Source: Flavobacteriales bacterium (GTDB taxonomy: Bacteria > Bacteroidota > Bacteroidia > Flavobacteriales_F > PHOS-HE28). From it: a DNA stretch of 64,000 bases. The position numbers and the translations under genes were made by a program. The DNA lies in the NCBI GenBank assembly GCA_030584065.1, contig CP129489.1, positions 504,797-568,796 of the forward strand, read 5' to 3'. Below, one piece after another: positions 21,440 through 34,597 of this stretch. Numbering within the stretch: the first letter of the stretch is position 1; every line of letters starts with the position of its first letter. The notes under the pieces are model-generated. The model was not told the origin of the DNA. It worked only from the letters and a program-made list of their open reading frames with translations, and did no database searches.

Positions 21440-24001
21440 ATGCAGACCATCACCGCCCCGCAGCGCCTAGCCATGACAGAGCAGCCGATAGCCCCGTTGA
21501 GCAAGGAGGAGGTCCAGGAGCGGGCGCTCGCCTATTTCCAGGGCGATGACCTGGCGGCCAGCACATGGGCCAACAAGTACGCGCTCCGCGACCCGGAGGG
21601 CCGGTTCCTGGAGGCCACGCCGGCGGATATGCACCGACGCATGGCCAGGGAGTTCGCGCGCATCGAAGCCGCCTACGGAGCGGTTCCAGCCGCCAAGCGC
21701 GGCCTGCTCTCCGCCTATGGGCAGCGGCGCCACCGGCTCGATGAGGACCGCATCTTCCGCCTCTTCGATGGATTCGGCGACGTGGTCCCCCAAGGCAGCG
21801 TCATGGCCTCCTTGGGCGACCCCTACCGGCTGGCCTCACTCAGCAACTGCGTCGTAGTCCCATCGCCGCTCGACAGCTACGGGGGGATCTTCCGCAACGA
21901 CCAGCAGCTGGCGCAGCTCTTCAAGCGGCGCTGCGGCGTCGGGTTCGACCTGAGCACCCTGCGCCCCGAGGGCGCCGTGGTGAGCAACGCGGCCCGCACG
22001 AGCACGGGCGCGGTGAGCTTCATGGAGCGCTTCAGCAACACCACCCGGGAAGTGGCGCAGAAGGGCAGGAGAGGGGCGCTCATGCTCACCATGGACATCG
22101 CGCATCCGGATGTGGAGCGCTTCATCACCATCAAGCAGGACCTCAGCAAGGTGACCGGCGCGAACATCAGCGTGCGGGTCAGCGATGAGTTCCTCCGGGC
22201 GGTCGAGGCCGATGGGGAGTTCGCGCTGCGGTGGCCGATCGATGCAGCTGTGCCGTCGGTCACCCGCACGGTGAAGGCGCGCGACCTGTGGGCCACGCTC
22301 ATCCAATGCGCGCACCGCACGGCTGAGCCCGGAATCATCCTCTGGGACCGCCAGCACCGGTACTCCACCAGTTCAGTGTATCCGGGGTTCCGCAATGAGA
22401 GCACGAATCCGTGCAGCGAGATCGCCATGCAGGGCGGCGACAGCTGCCGGCTCATGGCCATCAACCTCTACAGCTTCGTCAACGACCCCTTCACGGTGCG
22501 CGCCTGGTTCGACCACGAGCGCTTCGCCGCAGTCGCCTACGAGGCGCAGCGGCTGATGGATGACCTGGTGGACCTGGAGCTGGAGGCCGTGGACCGCATC
22601 CTGGCCAAAGTGGAGAGCGACCCCGAGCCCGATGATGTGAAGCGCGTAGAGCGCGAGACCTGGCAGCTGCTGCGGGAGACAGGGCGCAAGGGGCGTCGGA
22701 CCGGGCTTGGCTTCACGGGGCTGGCCGATGCATTGGCGGCGCTCAACCTGAAGTACGACAGCGACGCGGCCATCGAGGCCGCGGAGGACATCATGCGTAC
22801 CAAATGCCGCGCGGAGTTCGACAGCAGCATCGATATGGCCATCGAGCGGGGCGCCTTCGAGGGCTTCGATCCCGCCATCGAGCGCACCTCGGAGTTCGTC
22901 GGCATGCTGGAGCGTGAACTGCCGGAGGTGCATGACCGCATGATGCGGCACGGCAGGCGGAACATCAGCCTGAGCACGGTGGCGCCCACGGGCACGCTGA
23001 GCCTGCTCACGCGCACCAGCAGCGGGATCGAGCCGGTGTACATGCTGGGCTATACGCGGCGCCGCAAGGTGGTGCCGGGCGATCCCAAGGCCAAGGTGAG
23101 CTTCACCGATGCGCTCGGGGACCAGTGGGAGGAGTTCACGGTGCACCACCCTCGGCTGCTGGACTGGATGAAGGCGACCGGAAGGACCGATGGAAAGGAG
23201 AGCCCTTACGCCGGAGCCACGGCGAACGACATCGACTGGCACAGGCGCGTGAGGATGCAGGCCGTGGTGCAGAAGTACACCACGCATTCCATCAGCAGCA
23301 CCATCAACCTGCCTTCAACGGCGACGGTGGAGGAGGTGGGCGGCATCTACCTGGAGGCCTGGCATCAAGGATTGAAGGGCATCACGGTGTACAGGGATGG
23401 CAGCCGGAGCGGTGTCCTCGTCTCCACCGATGAGAAGAAGGACGAGGCGCACCAGCCGGTGAAGCGCCCCGAGCGCCTCGAGGCCGATGTGCTGCGCTTC
23501 CATAACGAGACCGAGCCGTGGATCGCCGTGGTGGGGCTCCTTGACGGCAAGCCCTACGAGATATTCACGGGCAAGGCGAATGGCGGGTTCGAGCTGCCCA
23601 AATGGGTGAGCCGCGGATGGGTGGTGAAACGCCGCGACCCCAAGCGCGACAAGAGCATCTACGACTTGGAGTACGCCGATGCGGACGATTACAGGGTCAC
23701 GGTGCAGGGCTTGAGCCGGACCTTCAATCCGGAGTTCTGGAACTACGCCATCCTCATCAGCGGCATGCTGCGGCAGGGGATGCCGTTGCCCCAGGTGGTG
23801 GACGTGGTGGCCAATCTCCATCTCTATGATGCCACGCTGAACACCTGGAAGAACGGGGTGGTGAGGGCGCTGCAGCGCTACATCCCCGATGGCACGCAGG
23901 CAAAGGGGCGGACCTGTCCGGATTGCGGCGACACGGAGGGGCTCTACTACGAGGAGGGCTGCCTGAAGTGCCGGAGCTGCGGGAGCACGAAGTGCGGATA
24001 G
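21440..24001 (+). CDS. nrdJ: Adenosylcobalamin-dependent (class II) ribonucleoside-diphosphate reductase
   Basis: Reduces ribonucleotides to deoxyribonucleotides with B12 as the radical source, needing no oxygen. 853 residues from ATG 21440; 21473 is an alternative. Conserved parts include SNCVVVPSP near residue 135 (first active-site Cys), FSNTTREVAQKGRRGALML, NPCSEIAMQ near 323 (catalytic Cys and Glu), STVAPTGTLSLLTRTSSG, and a C-terminal zinc-ribbon-like tail with two CxxC pairs (CPDCGDTE and CLKCRSCG). The tail Cys pairs probably re-reduce the active site. The gene is monocistronic by spacing and lies between two promoters of the same dyad type. Confidence 0.95.
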   Translation: MQTITAPQRLAMTEQPIAPLSKEEVQERALAYFQGDDLAASTWANKYALRDPEGRFLEATPADMHRRMAREFARIEAAYGAVPAAKRGLLSAYGQRRHRLDEDRIFRLFDGFGDVVPQGSVMASLGDPYRLASLSNCVVVPSPLDSYGGIFRNDQQLAQLFKRRCGVGFDLSTLRPEGAVVSNAARTSTGAVSFMERFSNTTREVAQKGRRGALMLTMDIAHPDVERFITIKQDLSKVTGANISVRVSDEFLRAVEADGEFALRWPIDAAVPSVTRTVKARDLWATLIQCAHRTAEPGIILWDRQHRYSTSSVYPGFRNESTNPCSEIAMQGGDSCRLMAINLYSFVNDPFTVRAWFDHERFAAVAYEAQRLMDDLVDLELEAVDRILAKVESDPEPDDVKRVERETWQLLRETGRKGRRTGLGFTGLADALAALNLKYDSDAAIEAAEDIMRTKCRAEFDSSIDMAIERGAFEGFDPAIERTSEFVGMLERELPEVHDRMMRHGRRNISLSTVAPTGTLSLLTRTSSGIEPVYMLGYTRRRKVVPGDPKAKVSFTDALGDQWEEFTVHHPRLLDWMKATGRTDGKESPYAGATANDIDWHRRVRMQAVVQKYTTHSISSTINLPSTATVEEVGGIYLEAWHQGLKGITVYRDGSRSGVLVSTDEKKDEAHQPVKRPERLEADVLRFHNETEPWIAVVGLLDGKPYEIFTGKANGGFELPKWVSRGWVVKRRDPKRDKSIYDLEYADADDYRVTVQGLSRTFNPEFWNYAILISGMLRQGMPLPQVVDVVANLHLYDATLNTWKNGVVRALQRYIPDGTQAKGRTCPDCGDTEGLYYEEGCLKCRSCGSTKCG

Positions 24002-24003
24002 CC

Positions 24004-24045
24004 TGATATCGGTCATCATATACGGATGGGAAAGTCCGATATTTG
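24004..24045 (+). promoter_or_regulatory. CRP/FNR-type dyad and -7 element upstream of the nor-nad operon
   Basis: TGATATCGGTCA (24004-24015) fits TGAY-N4-RTCA. GATATTTG lies at 24038-24045. Centre to last G is 35.5 bases, one base shorter than in the nos, nrdJ and ric promoters. The dyad starts two bases after the nrdJ stop codon. The predicted leader before ATG 24060 is short. Confidence 0.6.
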
Positions 24046-24059
24046 CGGTCATCACCGCC

Positions 24060-24455
24060 ATGTGGAAGCGTCATGTCCTCATCGGTCTGCTCGTCGCCTA
24101 TGGCGCCGGGTCATGGTTCGCCTACCAGGGCAGCGGGCGGAGCGACATCGCTGGCGCGGAGGTCCGGTCCGGGATGCGGGTGTGGCAGGAGAGCAACTGC
24201 GTGGGCTGCCACCAGCTCTACGGGCTCGGTGGATACATGGGCCCGGACCTTACCAATGCGCACGGCGACCAAGGCCCCGAGCGCATACGGACCTTCGTCC
24301 GCTACGGCACCGGGCGAATGCCGGCGCATGACCTCGATGACCGTGAGCTGGATGACCTGGTCGCCTTCCTGGCCTGGGTGGACCGGTCGGGCCGCAGCCG
24401 CGTCCCGGCTGAGGCGGTGCATTGGACGGGCACCTATATCCTGGAGCCGCGATGA
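24060..24455 (+). CDS. norC: Nitric oxide reductase cytochrome c subunit
   Basis: 131 residues: one N-terminal membrane anchor (HVLIGLLVAYGAGSWFAY), then a cytochrome c domain with the haem motif CVGCHQLYG and the axial Met in TGRMPAHD. Receives electrons in the periplasm and passes them to NorB. Overlaps norB by 4 bases (ATGA). Confidence 0.93.
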   Translation: MWKRHVLIGLLVAYGAGSWFAYQGSGRSDIAGAEVRSGMRVWQESNCVGCHQLYGLGGYMGPDLTNAHGDQGPERIRTFVRYGTGRMPAHDLDDRELDDLVAFLAWVDRSGRSRVPAEAVHWTGTYILEPR

Positions 24456-25818
24456 CGGGCGTTGTCCGCTGGCATGTCACGCTCGCCCTGGCGATGCTCC
24501 TTGTGGCGCTCGTGCTCGGGGTGGTGGCCGCGCTCGCTTACCTGTCGCCTGAGGCGGCTGCTGTGCTGCCGTTCCAGCAATTACGGCCGATGCATGTGTC
24601 AGCGGCGCTGTTCTGGATCATCACCGGTGCGTCAGCCGTGGTGATGCGCTTCAAGGACGATGCTTTCGGAGCTGCGCGGTCCACGGCACTGCACACGGCC
24701 TTCCTGGTCGTCTGGTCGGTGTCGCTCGTGCTGGTCTTCGGCTCCTACGGCGCCATGCGCTTCGGCGGGCGCGAGTACTGGGAGTTCCCGCCGGTGATCG
24801 CTCTCCCGCTCCTGGGGGCCTGGCTGTTGCTGCTCCTGGACTACATGCGGAGCTGGTACCGACGTGATTCCGATCCGCCGCTCTACGTATGGATGTGGAC
24901 CACGGGAGTGGTGTTCTTCCTAATCACCTTCGTGGAGCAGAATCTCTGGCAGATCCCCTGGTTCAGGGAGAATTACATGCGTGAGCTCATCGTGCAATGG
25001 AAGTCCAACGGCGCCATGGTGGGCGCCTGGAACCAGATGATCTACGGCACGGCGCTCTACCTGATGGTGCGCATCAGCGGGGATGAGGGCCTGGCGCGTG
25101 GCCCGCGGGCCTTCGCCTTCTGGTTCCTCGGTCTCTCGAACCTCATGTTCAACTGGGGCCATCATCTCTACAACGCGCCCACGGCCTCGTGGATACGACA
25201 CCTGGCCTATGGGATCAGCATGGCGGAATGGGTCCTGCTCATCGGCATCGTGCGGGGGTTCCGCGCCAAGCTGGCCGAGCGCGGCCGCTTTGGGCACCGG
25301 GTCGCCTATCGCTTCCTGTTCGCGGCGGAGGTGTGGGTGTTCCTCAACCTCTTCCTCGCGCTCCTCATGTCGATTCCCGCGATCAACCGCTACACGCACG
25401 GCACGCACATCACTGTGGCGCATGCCATGGGAGCGACCATCGGCATCAATACCATGATCCTGCTGGGCGCGCTGGCCCACCTGCTGCATGCCGGCGTCAG
25501 AGGGGTTGGGGAGCGATGGATCGACCTCGGACGCCGGTTGGCCATGGGCAGCCTGCTCATCTTCTGGCTGGCGCTGCTCGCGACAGGGGCCATCAAGGGC
25601 TGGCGATCCACGGCGTTGGGCATCACCGATCACCAAGCGCTGATGCAGCCGCTGCAGCCGCTGCTCATTGCCTTCGCCGTGGCGGGTGTGGGCGTGATGA
25701 CCGGCTTGGGTGCCGTGGCCGTGGCCTTGCTCCGCGCGGCCTGGTCGCCACGCCTCCTCCAGAGCGCTCAGCATGAACCCCTCGTGCAGGGGGCGGCCCG
25801 CACAGGGGAATCAAGGCC

Positions 25819-25822
<4 letters not shown>
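24452..25822 (+). CDS. norB: Nitric oxide reductase catalytic subunit
   Basis: 456 residues, about twelve membrane helices. Reduces NO to N2O at a haem b3/non-haem iron centre. It shows the FeB histidine pair in NWGHHLYNAP, further ligands in THGTHITVAHAMG and HVSAALFWI, and Glu residues of the NOR type (VEQNLWQIPW). It lacks an N-terminal quinol-oxidase extension, so it belongs to the cytochrome-c-dependent type, consistent with norC. The product N2O is the substrate of the nos operon upstream. The stop overlaps nadA by 4 bases. Confidence 0.95.
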
Positions 25823-26789
<967 letters not shown>

Positions 26790-26793
<4 letters not shown>

Positions 26794-28337
26794 GACCGAG
26801 GGAGGTGATCGTGGTGGGGGGCGGGATCGCAGGCATGGCTTGCGCGGCCCGACTGGCACTGACGGCCGGGCATGGCGGTATGTCCATCGTGATGCTCACC
26901 AAGGCACCGGTCCAGGGTAGCAGCTCCTACGCCGCTCAAGGGGGGGTGGCGGCCGTGATGGACGGGGGGGACAGCTTCGAGCGGCATATCGGGGATACCC
27001 TCCGGGTGGGTGAGGGGCGGAATGACCGGAGGATCGTGGAGCTCGTGGTTCGCCAGGCGCCGGCGGTGATCAGGGAATTGCTCGCCCAAGGGGCGCGCTT
27101 CGATGCCGATGCCGATGGCCACCTGCTTCTGGCGCGGGAGGGTGGGCACAGCGCTGCCCGCGTGGTGCATCATCTCGACCGCACCGGTGAGGAGATCGTA
27201 AGGGTGCTGCGCCGTCAAGTGCGCGATGAGCCTTCAGTCACGTTGATGGAAGGGCAGCGCGTGGTCGACCTCCTGGTGAGGGAGGGCGACGAGAGGCGGT
27301 GCATCGGTGTGCGCGCCATCGACCTGGCCACGGGCGACATGCACGACCGGTTCGCTGATGCGGTGGTGCTGGCCACCGGAGGGATCGGACAGGTCTTCAT
27401 GCACACAACCAATCCGCCGGATGCAACGGGTGATGGCATCGCGATGGCGGTGCGCGCCGGCGTCCCGGTGCGCGACATGGCCTTCGTCCAGTTCCACCCC
27501 ACTGCGCTGCACACCGGTGCGCAGGGTCAGGTGCCGCTCATCAGCGAAGCGGTGCGGGGTGCGGGCGCACGCCTGCTGCGCCACGATGGCCGGCCGCTGA
27601 TGGATGGCGTGCATCCATCTGGCGACCTTGCGCCGCGCAATGTGGTGGCCCGCGCGATACAGGAGGAGATGAGGCGATCGGGATTGCCGTATGCACTGCT
27701 CGATGCCGGTCCCATCGGCACCGCCCGCTTCATGCGGGAGTTCCCTGCCATCGACCGCGATTGCCGACGGATCGGCCTGGTGCCCGGGCGCGATCCGCTT
27801 CCGGTGATGCCGGCAGCGCATTACCTCTGCGGCGGCATCGCCACCGACGACAGCGGGCGTACCGCCCTGAGCGGGCTCTACGCACTGGGGGAATGCGCTG
27901 GCACCGGACTGCATGGTGCGGATCGCCTGGCGTCGAATTCGCTGCTCGAAGCGCTCGTGATGCCGCGCCGCGCCGCCGATGCCATCCGTGAAGCACCGCA
28001 TTGCGAGGGAGGCTCGCTGCCACGGCGCCAATGGCCATCGAAGCTGTCGAGGTCGGCGCCAACGGGCGCACTGCGCGCCATTTCCGCGCTGCGTCATGCC
28101 ATGTCCATGCATGCCGGCACGTTGCGCGATCCCGAGGGGCTGGCGATGGCCATGCGGATGGTGGCCAGGTGCGAGCGTGCCTTGGGGCCGATGTGGGTGC
28201 GCCGACGCTGGTCGCTGGAGCTCATCAATCTGCGGGATTTGGCCGCAGTGGCTCGAGCGGTGCTCGAAGGAGCCCTGGCAGAGCCTGTCAGCGCAGGCAC
28301 CCATCACCTGGTGGACCGGAAGCCCGTTGAGCTGTGA
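26790..28337 (+). CDS. nadB: L-aspartate oxidase
   Basis: 515 residues. Flavoprotein that oxidises aspartate to iminoaspartate and feeds NadA; with fumarate as acceptor it can work without oxygen. It shows the FAD-binding VVGGGIAGMACA, GSSSYAAQGGVAA, FVQFHPTAL, and the C-terminal YALGECAGTGLHGADRLAS typical of NadB and fumarate reductase flavoproteins. Last gene of the nor-nad operon; 139 bases without a gene follow. Confidence 0.95.
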
Positions 28338-28429
28338 TGGCACGGGGAGAGCCGGCCATTGCGGGGCATGGTGCGGTTACAGTGCCCGCCGGTGCGGGGC
28401 GATCCTCATCAGGAATGATCGCAGGAATA

Positions 28430-28472
28430 TGATGCGAATCAGTTCCGGTGATGAAGCTCCCCAGGAACTTCG
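28430..28472 (+). promoter_or_regulatory. CRP/FNR-type dyad and -7 element upstream of the unknown gene and tpl
   Basis: TGATGCGAATCA (28430-28441) fits TGAY-N4-RTCA. GAACTTCG lies at 28465-28472. Centre to last G is 36.5 bases. The predicted transcript start falls on the ATG at 28477, suggesting a leaderless or near-leaderless message. Confidence 0.58.
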
Positions 28473-28476
28473 CGTG

Positions 28477-31720
<3,244 letters not shown>

Positions 31721-31730
31721 CGGCGGCCTC

Positions 31731-32084
31731 TCAGTCGCAGTTCTCCATCTCCAGGATGAAATAGCCCTGGCGGCGGATGTCGGCCTCCCATTGGGGGGGC
31801 AGTGCACGCACGTGGCAGAAGCGGCACTCCTTCGACGTGAGCGACTGTCCGCCCTGTCCCTTGCTTTCCAGGTACGCCCGTCCGTAGCCGTGGATCACGG
31901 CCGTGTCGCGCTGGCTACTGGGTGCGATGATGTCGAAGTGCATCACCCGGCCGTCCTTGCGGGTGACATAGGTGTCCCATACGGCCACTTCGGCCGTTCT
32001 CGCGTTGTCGTTCATGTTCGTGCGTTGTTGGGCATGCAGGCCGCTCCACAAAAGAAGGCCGGTCAGGAGGAGGGTCGTGCGCAT
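31731..32084 (-). CDS. DUF2024-family protein, possibly exported
   Basis: 117 residues from ATG 32084. The core VAVWDTYVTRKDGRVMHFDI, KECRFCHV and YFILEMENCD matches DUF2024, a small family of unknown function. The first about 18 residues (MRTTLLLTGLLLWSGLHA) look like a signal peptide, unusual for the family. An internal ATG at 32015 would give about 94 residues, the normal family length, without it. The CxxC pair could bind metal. Convergent with tpl and divergent from the glutaredoxin-like gene. Confidence 0.75.
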   Translation of the reverse strand: MRTTLLLTGLLLWSGLHAQQRTNMNDNARTAEVAVWDTYVTRKDGRVMHFDIIAPSSQRDTAVIHGYGRAYLESKGQGGQSLTSKECRFCHVRALPPQWEADIRRQGYFILEMENCD

Positions 32085-32125
32085 CGGGATGTTGTCGGTG
32101 CGGGTCAAAGGTAAGGAAGCCTAAC

Positions 32126-32133
32126 TATATTTG
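32126..32133 (+). promoter_or_regulatory. -7 element of the glutaredoxin-like gene
   Basis: TATATTTG is a full match to the Bacteroidota TAnnTTTG element, 52 bases before the start at 32185. No TGAY-N4-RTCA dyad lies at the matching upstream position, so this looks like a housekeeping promoter. Confidence 0.5.
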
Positions 32134-32184
32134 TCCCCGGGAGGACGTTCCCGCCCGATCACATCAACCCCTAACCCCAACAAC

Positions 32185-32421
32185 ATGGAAAAGGCAGTCT
32201 TCTACCATGCCGGTTGCCCGGTATGCATCAACGCGGAGGATCGGATCACCGAACTGGTGGACCGCAGCAGGTTCGAGGTGGAGCACGTTCATCTGGGCCA
32301 GGACCGCGGCCGCATTGCCGAGGCCGAGGCCGCCGGCGTGAAGAGCGTGCCCGCCCTGGTCATCGGCAGCGATGTGCTGCACATCAACCACGGCGCGAGC
32401 ATGGCCGAGGTGAAGGGCTGA
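32185..32421 (+). CDS. Small glutaredoxin/thioredoxin-fold protein
   Basis: 78 residues beginning MEKAVFYHAGCPVCINAED, with the redox CPVC motif at the end of the first strand, and VKSVPALVIG containing the cis-proline of the thioredoxin fold. A minimal thioredoxin-like domain, probably a cytosolic thiol reductant or metal-binding protein. It is followed by a terminator and then a MarR gene. Confidence 0.8.
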   Translation: MEKAVFYHAGCPVCINAEDRITELVDRSRFEVEHVHLGQDRGRIAEAEAAGVKSVPALVIGSDVLHINHGASMAEVKG

Positions 32422-32441
32422 GGAGGCCCGGTTGAACAGCA

Positions 32442-32472
32442 GGGGACCCGGCCGTGCGTGCCGGGTCCCTTT
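32442..32472 (+). terminator. Rho-independent terminator after the glutaredoxin-like gene
   Basis: GGGACCCGGC (32443-32452) pairs with GCCGGGTCCC (32460-32469) and is followed by TTT. It is placed 21 bases after the stop codon. The MarR gene starts 20 bases later, with TACCTTTC just before it as a possible separate promoter. Confidence 0.75.
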
Positions 32473-32492
32473 GTTCACGATACCTTTCGACC

Positions 32493-33077
32493 ATGGCCCG
32501 GAAACACGCCGCTGATGAAGCGCTGGATGCGCACCTGGCCCGGTTGCTGGAGCGCATCGGGGAGGTGGCGCGTGCCCTGCGTTGGCAGCAGGCCACGGGC
32601 GCCGGGCTCAGCCCCCTGCAGATCCGCATCCTGGGTTTCGTGTCCGACCACCCCGGTGAGCCCGTGGGCGTGGCGCGTTTGGCGGAAGAGCTGCAGGTGA
32701 CACGGCCCACGGTGAGCGACAGTGTGGCGCTCCTGGTGGAACGCGGCCTGCTGCTGCGGAAGCCCGATCCGCACGATGGCCGCAGCCATGCGCTGCGGCT
32801 CACGGCGGCCGGGAGGCGCTGGCTGCCTGCGGGTGGGCCCTTCACCGAGGCGCTGGCCACCCTGCCCCTGCATGAACGCGAGACCCTGTTGCTGGCCTTG
32901 ATGCGCCTGCTGGCGTCGCTGCTTGAAAGTGGTGATGTGCAGGTGCAACGCATGTGCTGGACCTGCGCACACTACCGCGGCGATCGCAAGGGCCGGCACC
33001 ACTGCCAGTTGTTGGGAACGGACCTGGCCGTGGCCGAGCTGCGCACCGATTGCCCGGAGCACGAGGCGGCGGCCTGA
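32493..33077 (+). CDS. MarR-family regulator with a C-terminal cysteine cluster
   Basis: 194 residues from ATG 32493. Winged-helix DNA-binding domain in the middle (LAEELQVTRPTVSDSVALL, then the wing RKPDPHDGRSHALRLT). The last about 40 residues carry Cys at CWTCAHYRG, HHCQLLG and TDCPEH, four in all, enough for a zinc or Fe-S site; this is not part of the standard MarR fold. Gene order suggests it could regulate the convergent RND operon at 33149-38893 or the adjacent glutaredoxin, but no operator was identified. Confidence 0.82.
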   Translation: MARKHAADEALDAHLARLLERIGEVARALRWQQATGAGLSPLQIRILGFVSDHPGEPVGVARLAEELQVTRPTVSDSVALLVERGLLLRKPDPHDGRSHALRLTAAGRRWLPAGGPFTEALATLPLHERETLLLALMRLLASLLESGDVQVQRMCWTCAHYRGDRKGRHHCQLLGTDLAVAELRTDCPEHEAAA

Positions 33078-33148
33078 TCGCCGCGCGCCACGTTCACCCA
33101 GCCGGCGTGCCAGGCTTTACCTACGGGCCGGCCGGGCCACCAGCACGA

Positions 33149-34597
33149 TCACGGACGCCGATCGGACCATCCGCCGCCCAGGGCCTTGTACAGGTCCACC
33201 AAGGCGAAGCGCTGCCGCTTCTGCACCTCCACCAGTTCCAGGTTCGCGGAAAGGGCGTTCTGTTGGGCCAGCAACACCTCGATGTAGCCGGCCTTCGCAT
33301 TGCGGTAAAGCTCGCGCGATACGTCCACCGAGGCTTGCAGCACGTCGTTCCGTTGACGACGCAGGTCACCTGCCTCGCGCAATTTGCCCAGGTTGCTCAG
33401 CTCGTTCATCACCTCCACATGGCCGGTGATGATGCGTTGCTGGTAGGCGGACACGGCGGCGAGCTGCTGGGCGCTGGCCTCGCGGAAGCGTGCCTTGAGG
33501 GCGTTGCGGTTCAGCAGTGGGGTGAACAGGCCCCCCACCAAATGATAGGCAATGGATGAGGGGCTCTCGAACAGCAATGTCGGGTCGAAGGCCTGGTAGC
33601 CATAGCCCGCCGTGATGTTGAGGTTGGGCAGGAAGCCGGCACGCGCGGCCTTCAGGTCGAAGCGTGCGGCCATCAACTCCAGTTCGGCGGCGCGGATGTC
33701 GGGCCGGTTGCGCAGCAGTTGGGCGGGCAGGCCCACGGCGGGATCGGCGGGCAGCGGGCCGGCCAGGCCGGCGGCGTTGCGCTGCACGGGTTGCGGAAAA
33801 CGGCCGAGCAGCAGGTTGATGAGGTTCTCGGTGGCCACGATGCGCTGTTCGATCTCCTTCTGCAGCGCCTTGGTGCCCAGGAGCTGTGCCTCGAACTGCT
33901 GCACGGCCAGCTCGTTCGCGCGTCCGGCGTCCTTCTGCCGCTCGATCACGTTCAGCGCCTCCTCCTGGCGCACCACCGTTTCGCGGAGGATGGCCAGTTC
34001 GTTGTCCAGCGCCACCAGTTCGTAGTAGGCCACCGCCACGTCGGCCACCACGTTGGTCATCACCAGGTGGGCGCCCTCCTGGCTGGCGAGCATGCGCGAA
34101 ACGGCCGCTTTGCGCTGGTTGCGCAGGCGTCCCCAGATGTCCACCTCCCAGGTGGCCTGCAGGGCGATGTAGAGGTCGGGCAGGTCGATGGGCACGATCT
34201 TGCCGGGCACGATCTCGGTGACGATGTTGCCGGCCCCGTCCATGGTGTAGAGGCCGAAGCGGCGCATGGCGGCCGTGGTGTTGAGGCCCACGGTGGGGAG
34301 CTGCGCACCGCGCGCGGCACGGGCCCCGGCGCGGGCCATCTCCACGCGCTGCAGCGCCATCTGCAGGTCGAGGTTGCGGGCCAGCGCGGTGTCGATCAGC
34401 TGCACCAGCAGCGGGTCGTTGAAGTAGGTGCGCCAGTCGGTGGTGCCGGCGTTGGCCGTGTCAGCGGTGGTGCCGGCAAAGGACGCGGGCTGCGCCTGCT
34501 GCGGGGCCTTCAGCGGATCATCCAGGGAGGCACAACCGGTGAAGAGGGCGGCACCGAGGGCCAGGGCGGGAAGGTGGATGCGGGCCATGGTGCTCAA
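33149..34597 (-). CDS. RND efflux outer-membrane lipoprotein (OprM/NodT type)
   Basis: 482 residues, lipoprotein signal LFTGCASLDDP. Two repeats of the outer-membrane efflux protein domain with long coiled coils (ALQRVEMARAGARAARGAQ; QQLAAVSAYQQRIITGH). Forms the trimeric exit channel for the RND pump encoded upstream, whose stop overlaps this start by 4 bases. A start at 34588 (MARIHLP) is also possible. Last gene of the operon, convergent with MarR. Confidence 0.93.
   Translation of the reverse strand: MSTMARIHLPALALGAALFTGCASLDDPLKAPQQAQPASFAGTTADTANAGTTDWRTYFNDPLLVQLIDTALARNLDLQMALQRVEMARAGARAARGAQLPTVGLNTTAAMRRFGLYTMDGAGNIVTEIVPGKIVPIDLPDLYIALQATWEVDIWGRLRNQRKAAVSRMLASQEGAHLVMTNVVADVAVAYYELVALDNELAILRETVVRQEEALNVIERQKDAGRANELAVQQFEAQLLGTKALQKEIEQRIVATENLINLLLGRFPQPVQRNAAGLAGPLPADPAVGLPAQLLRNRPDIRAAELELMAARFDLKAARAGFLPNLNITAGYGYQAFDPTLLFESPSSIAYHLVGGLFTPLLNRNALKARFREASAQQLAAVSAYQQRIITGHVEVMNELSNLGKLREAGDLRRQRNDVLQASVDVSRELYRNAKAGYIEVLLAQQNALSANLELVEVQKRQRFALVDLYKALGGGWSDRRP

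Noticed and set aside
32092-32108. TTG...CAA dyad upstream of the glutaredoxin-like gene
   Set aside because: It does not fit TGAY-N4-RTCA and its spacing to TATATTTG differs from the regulon promoters.
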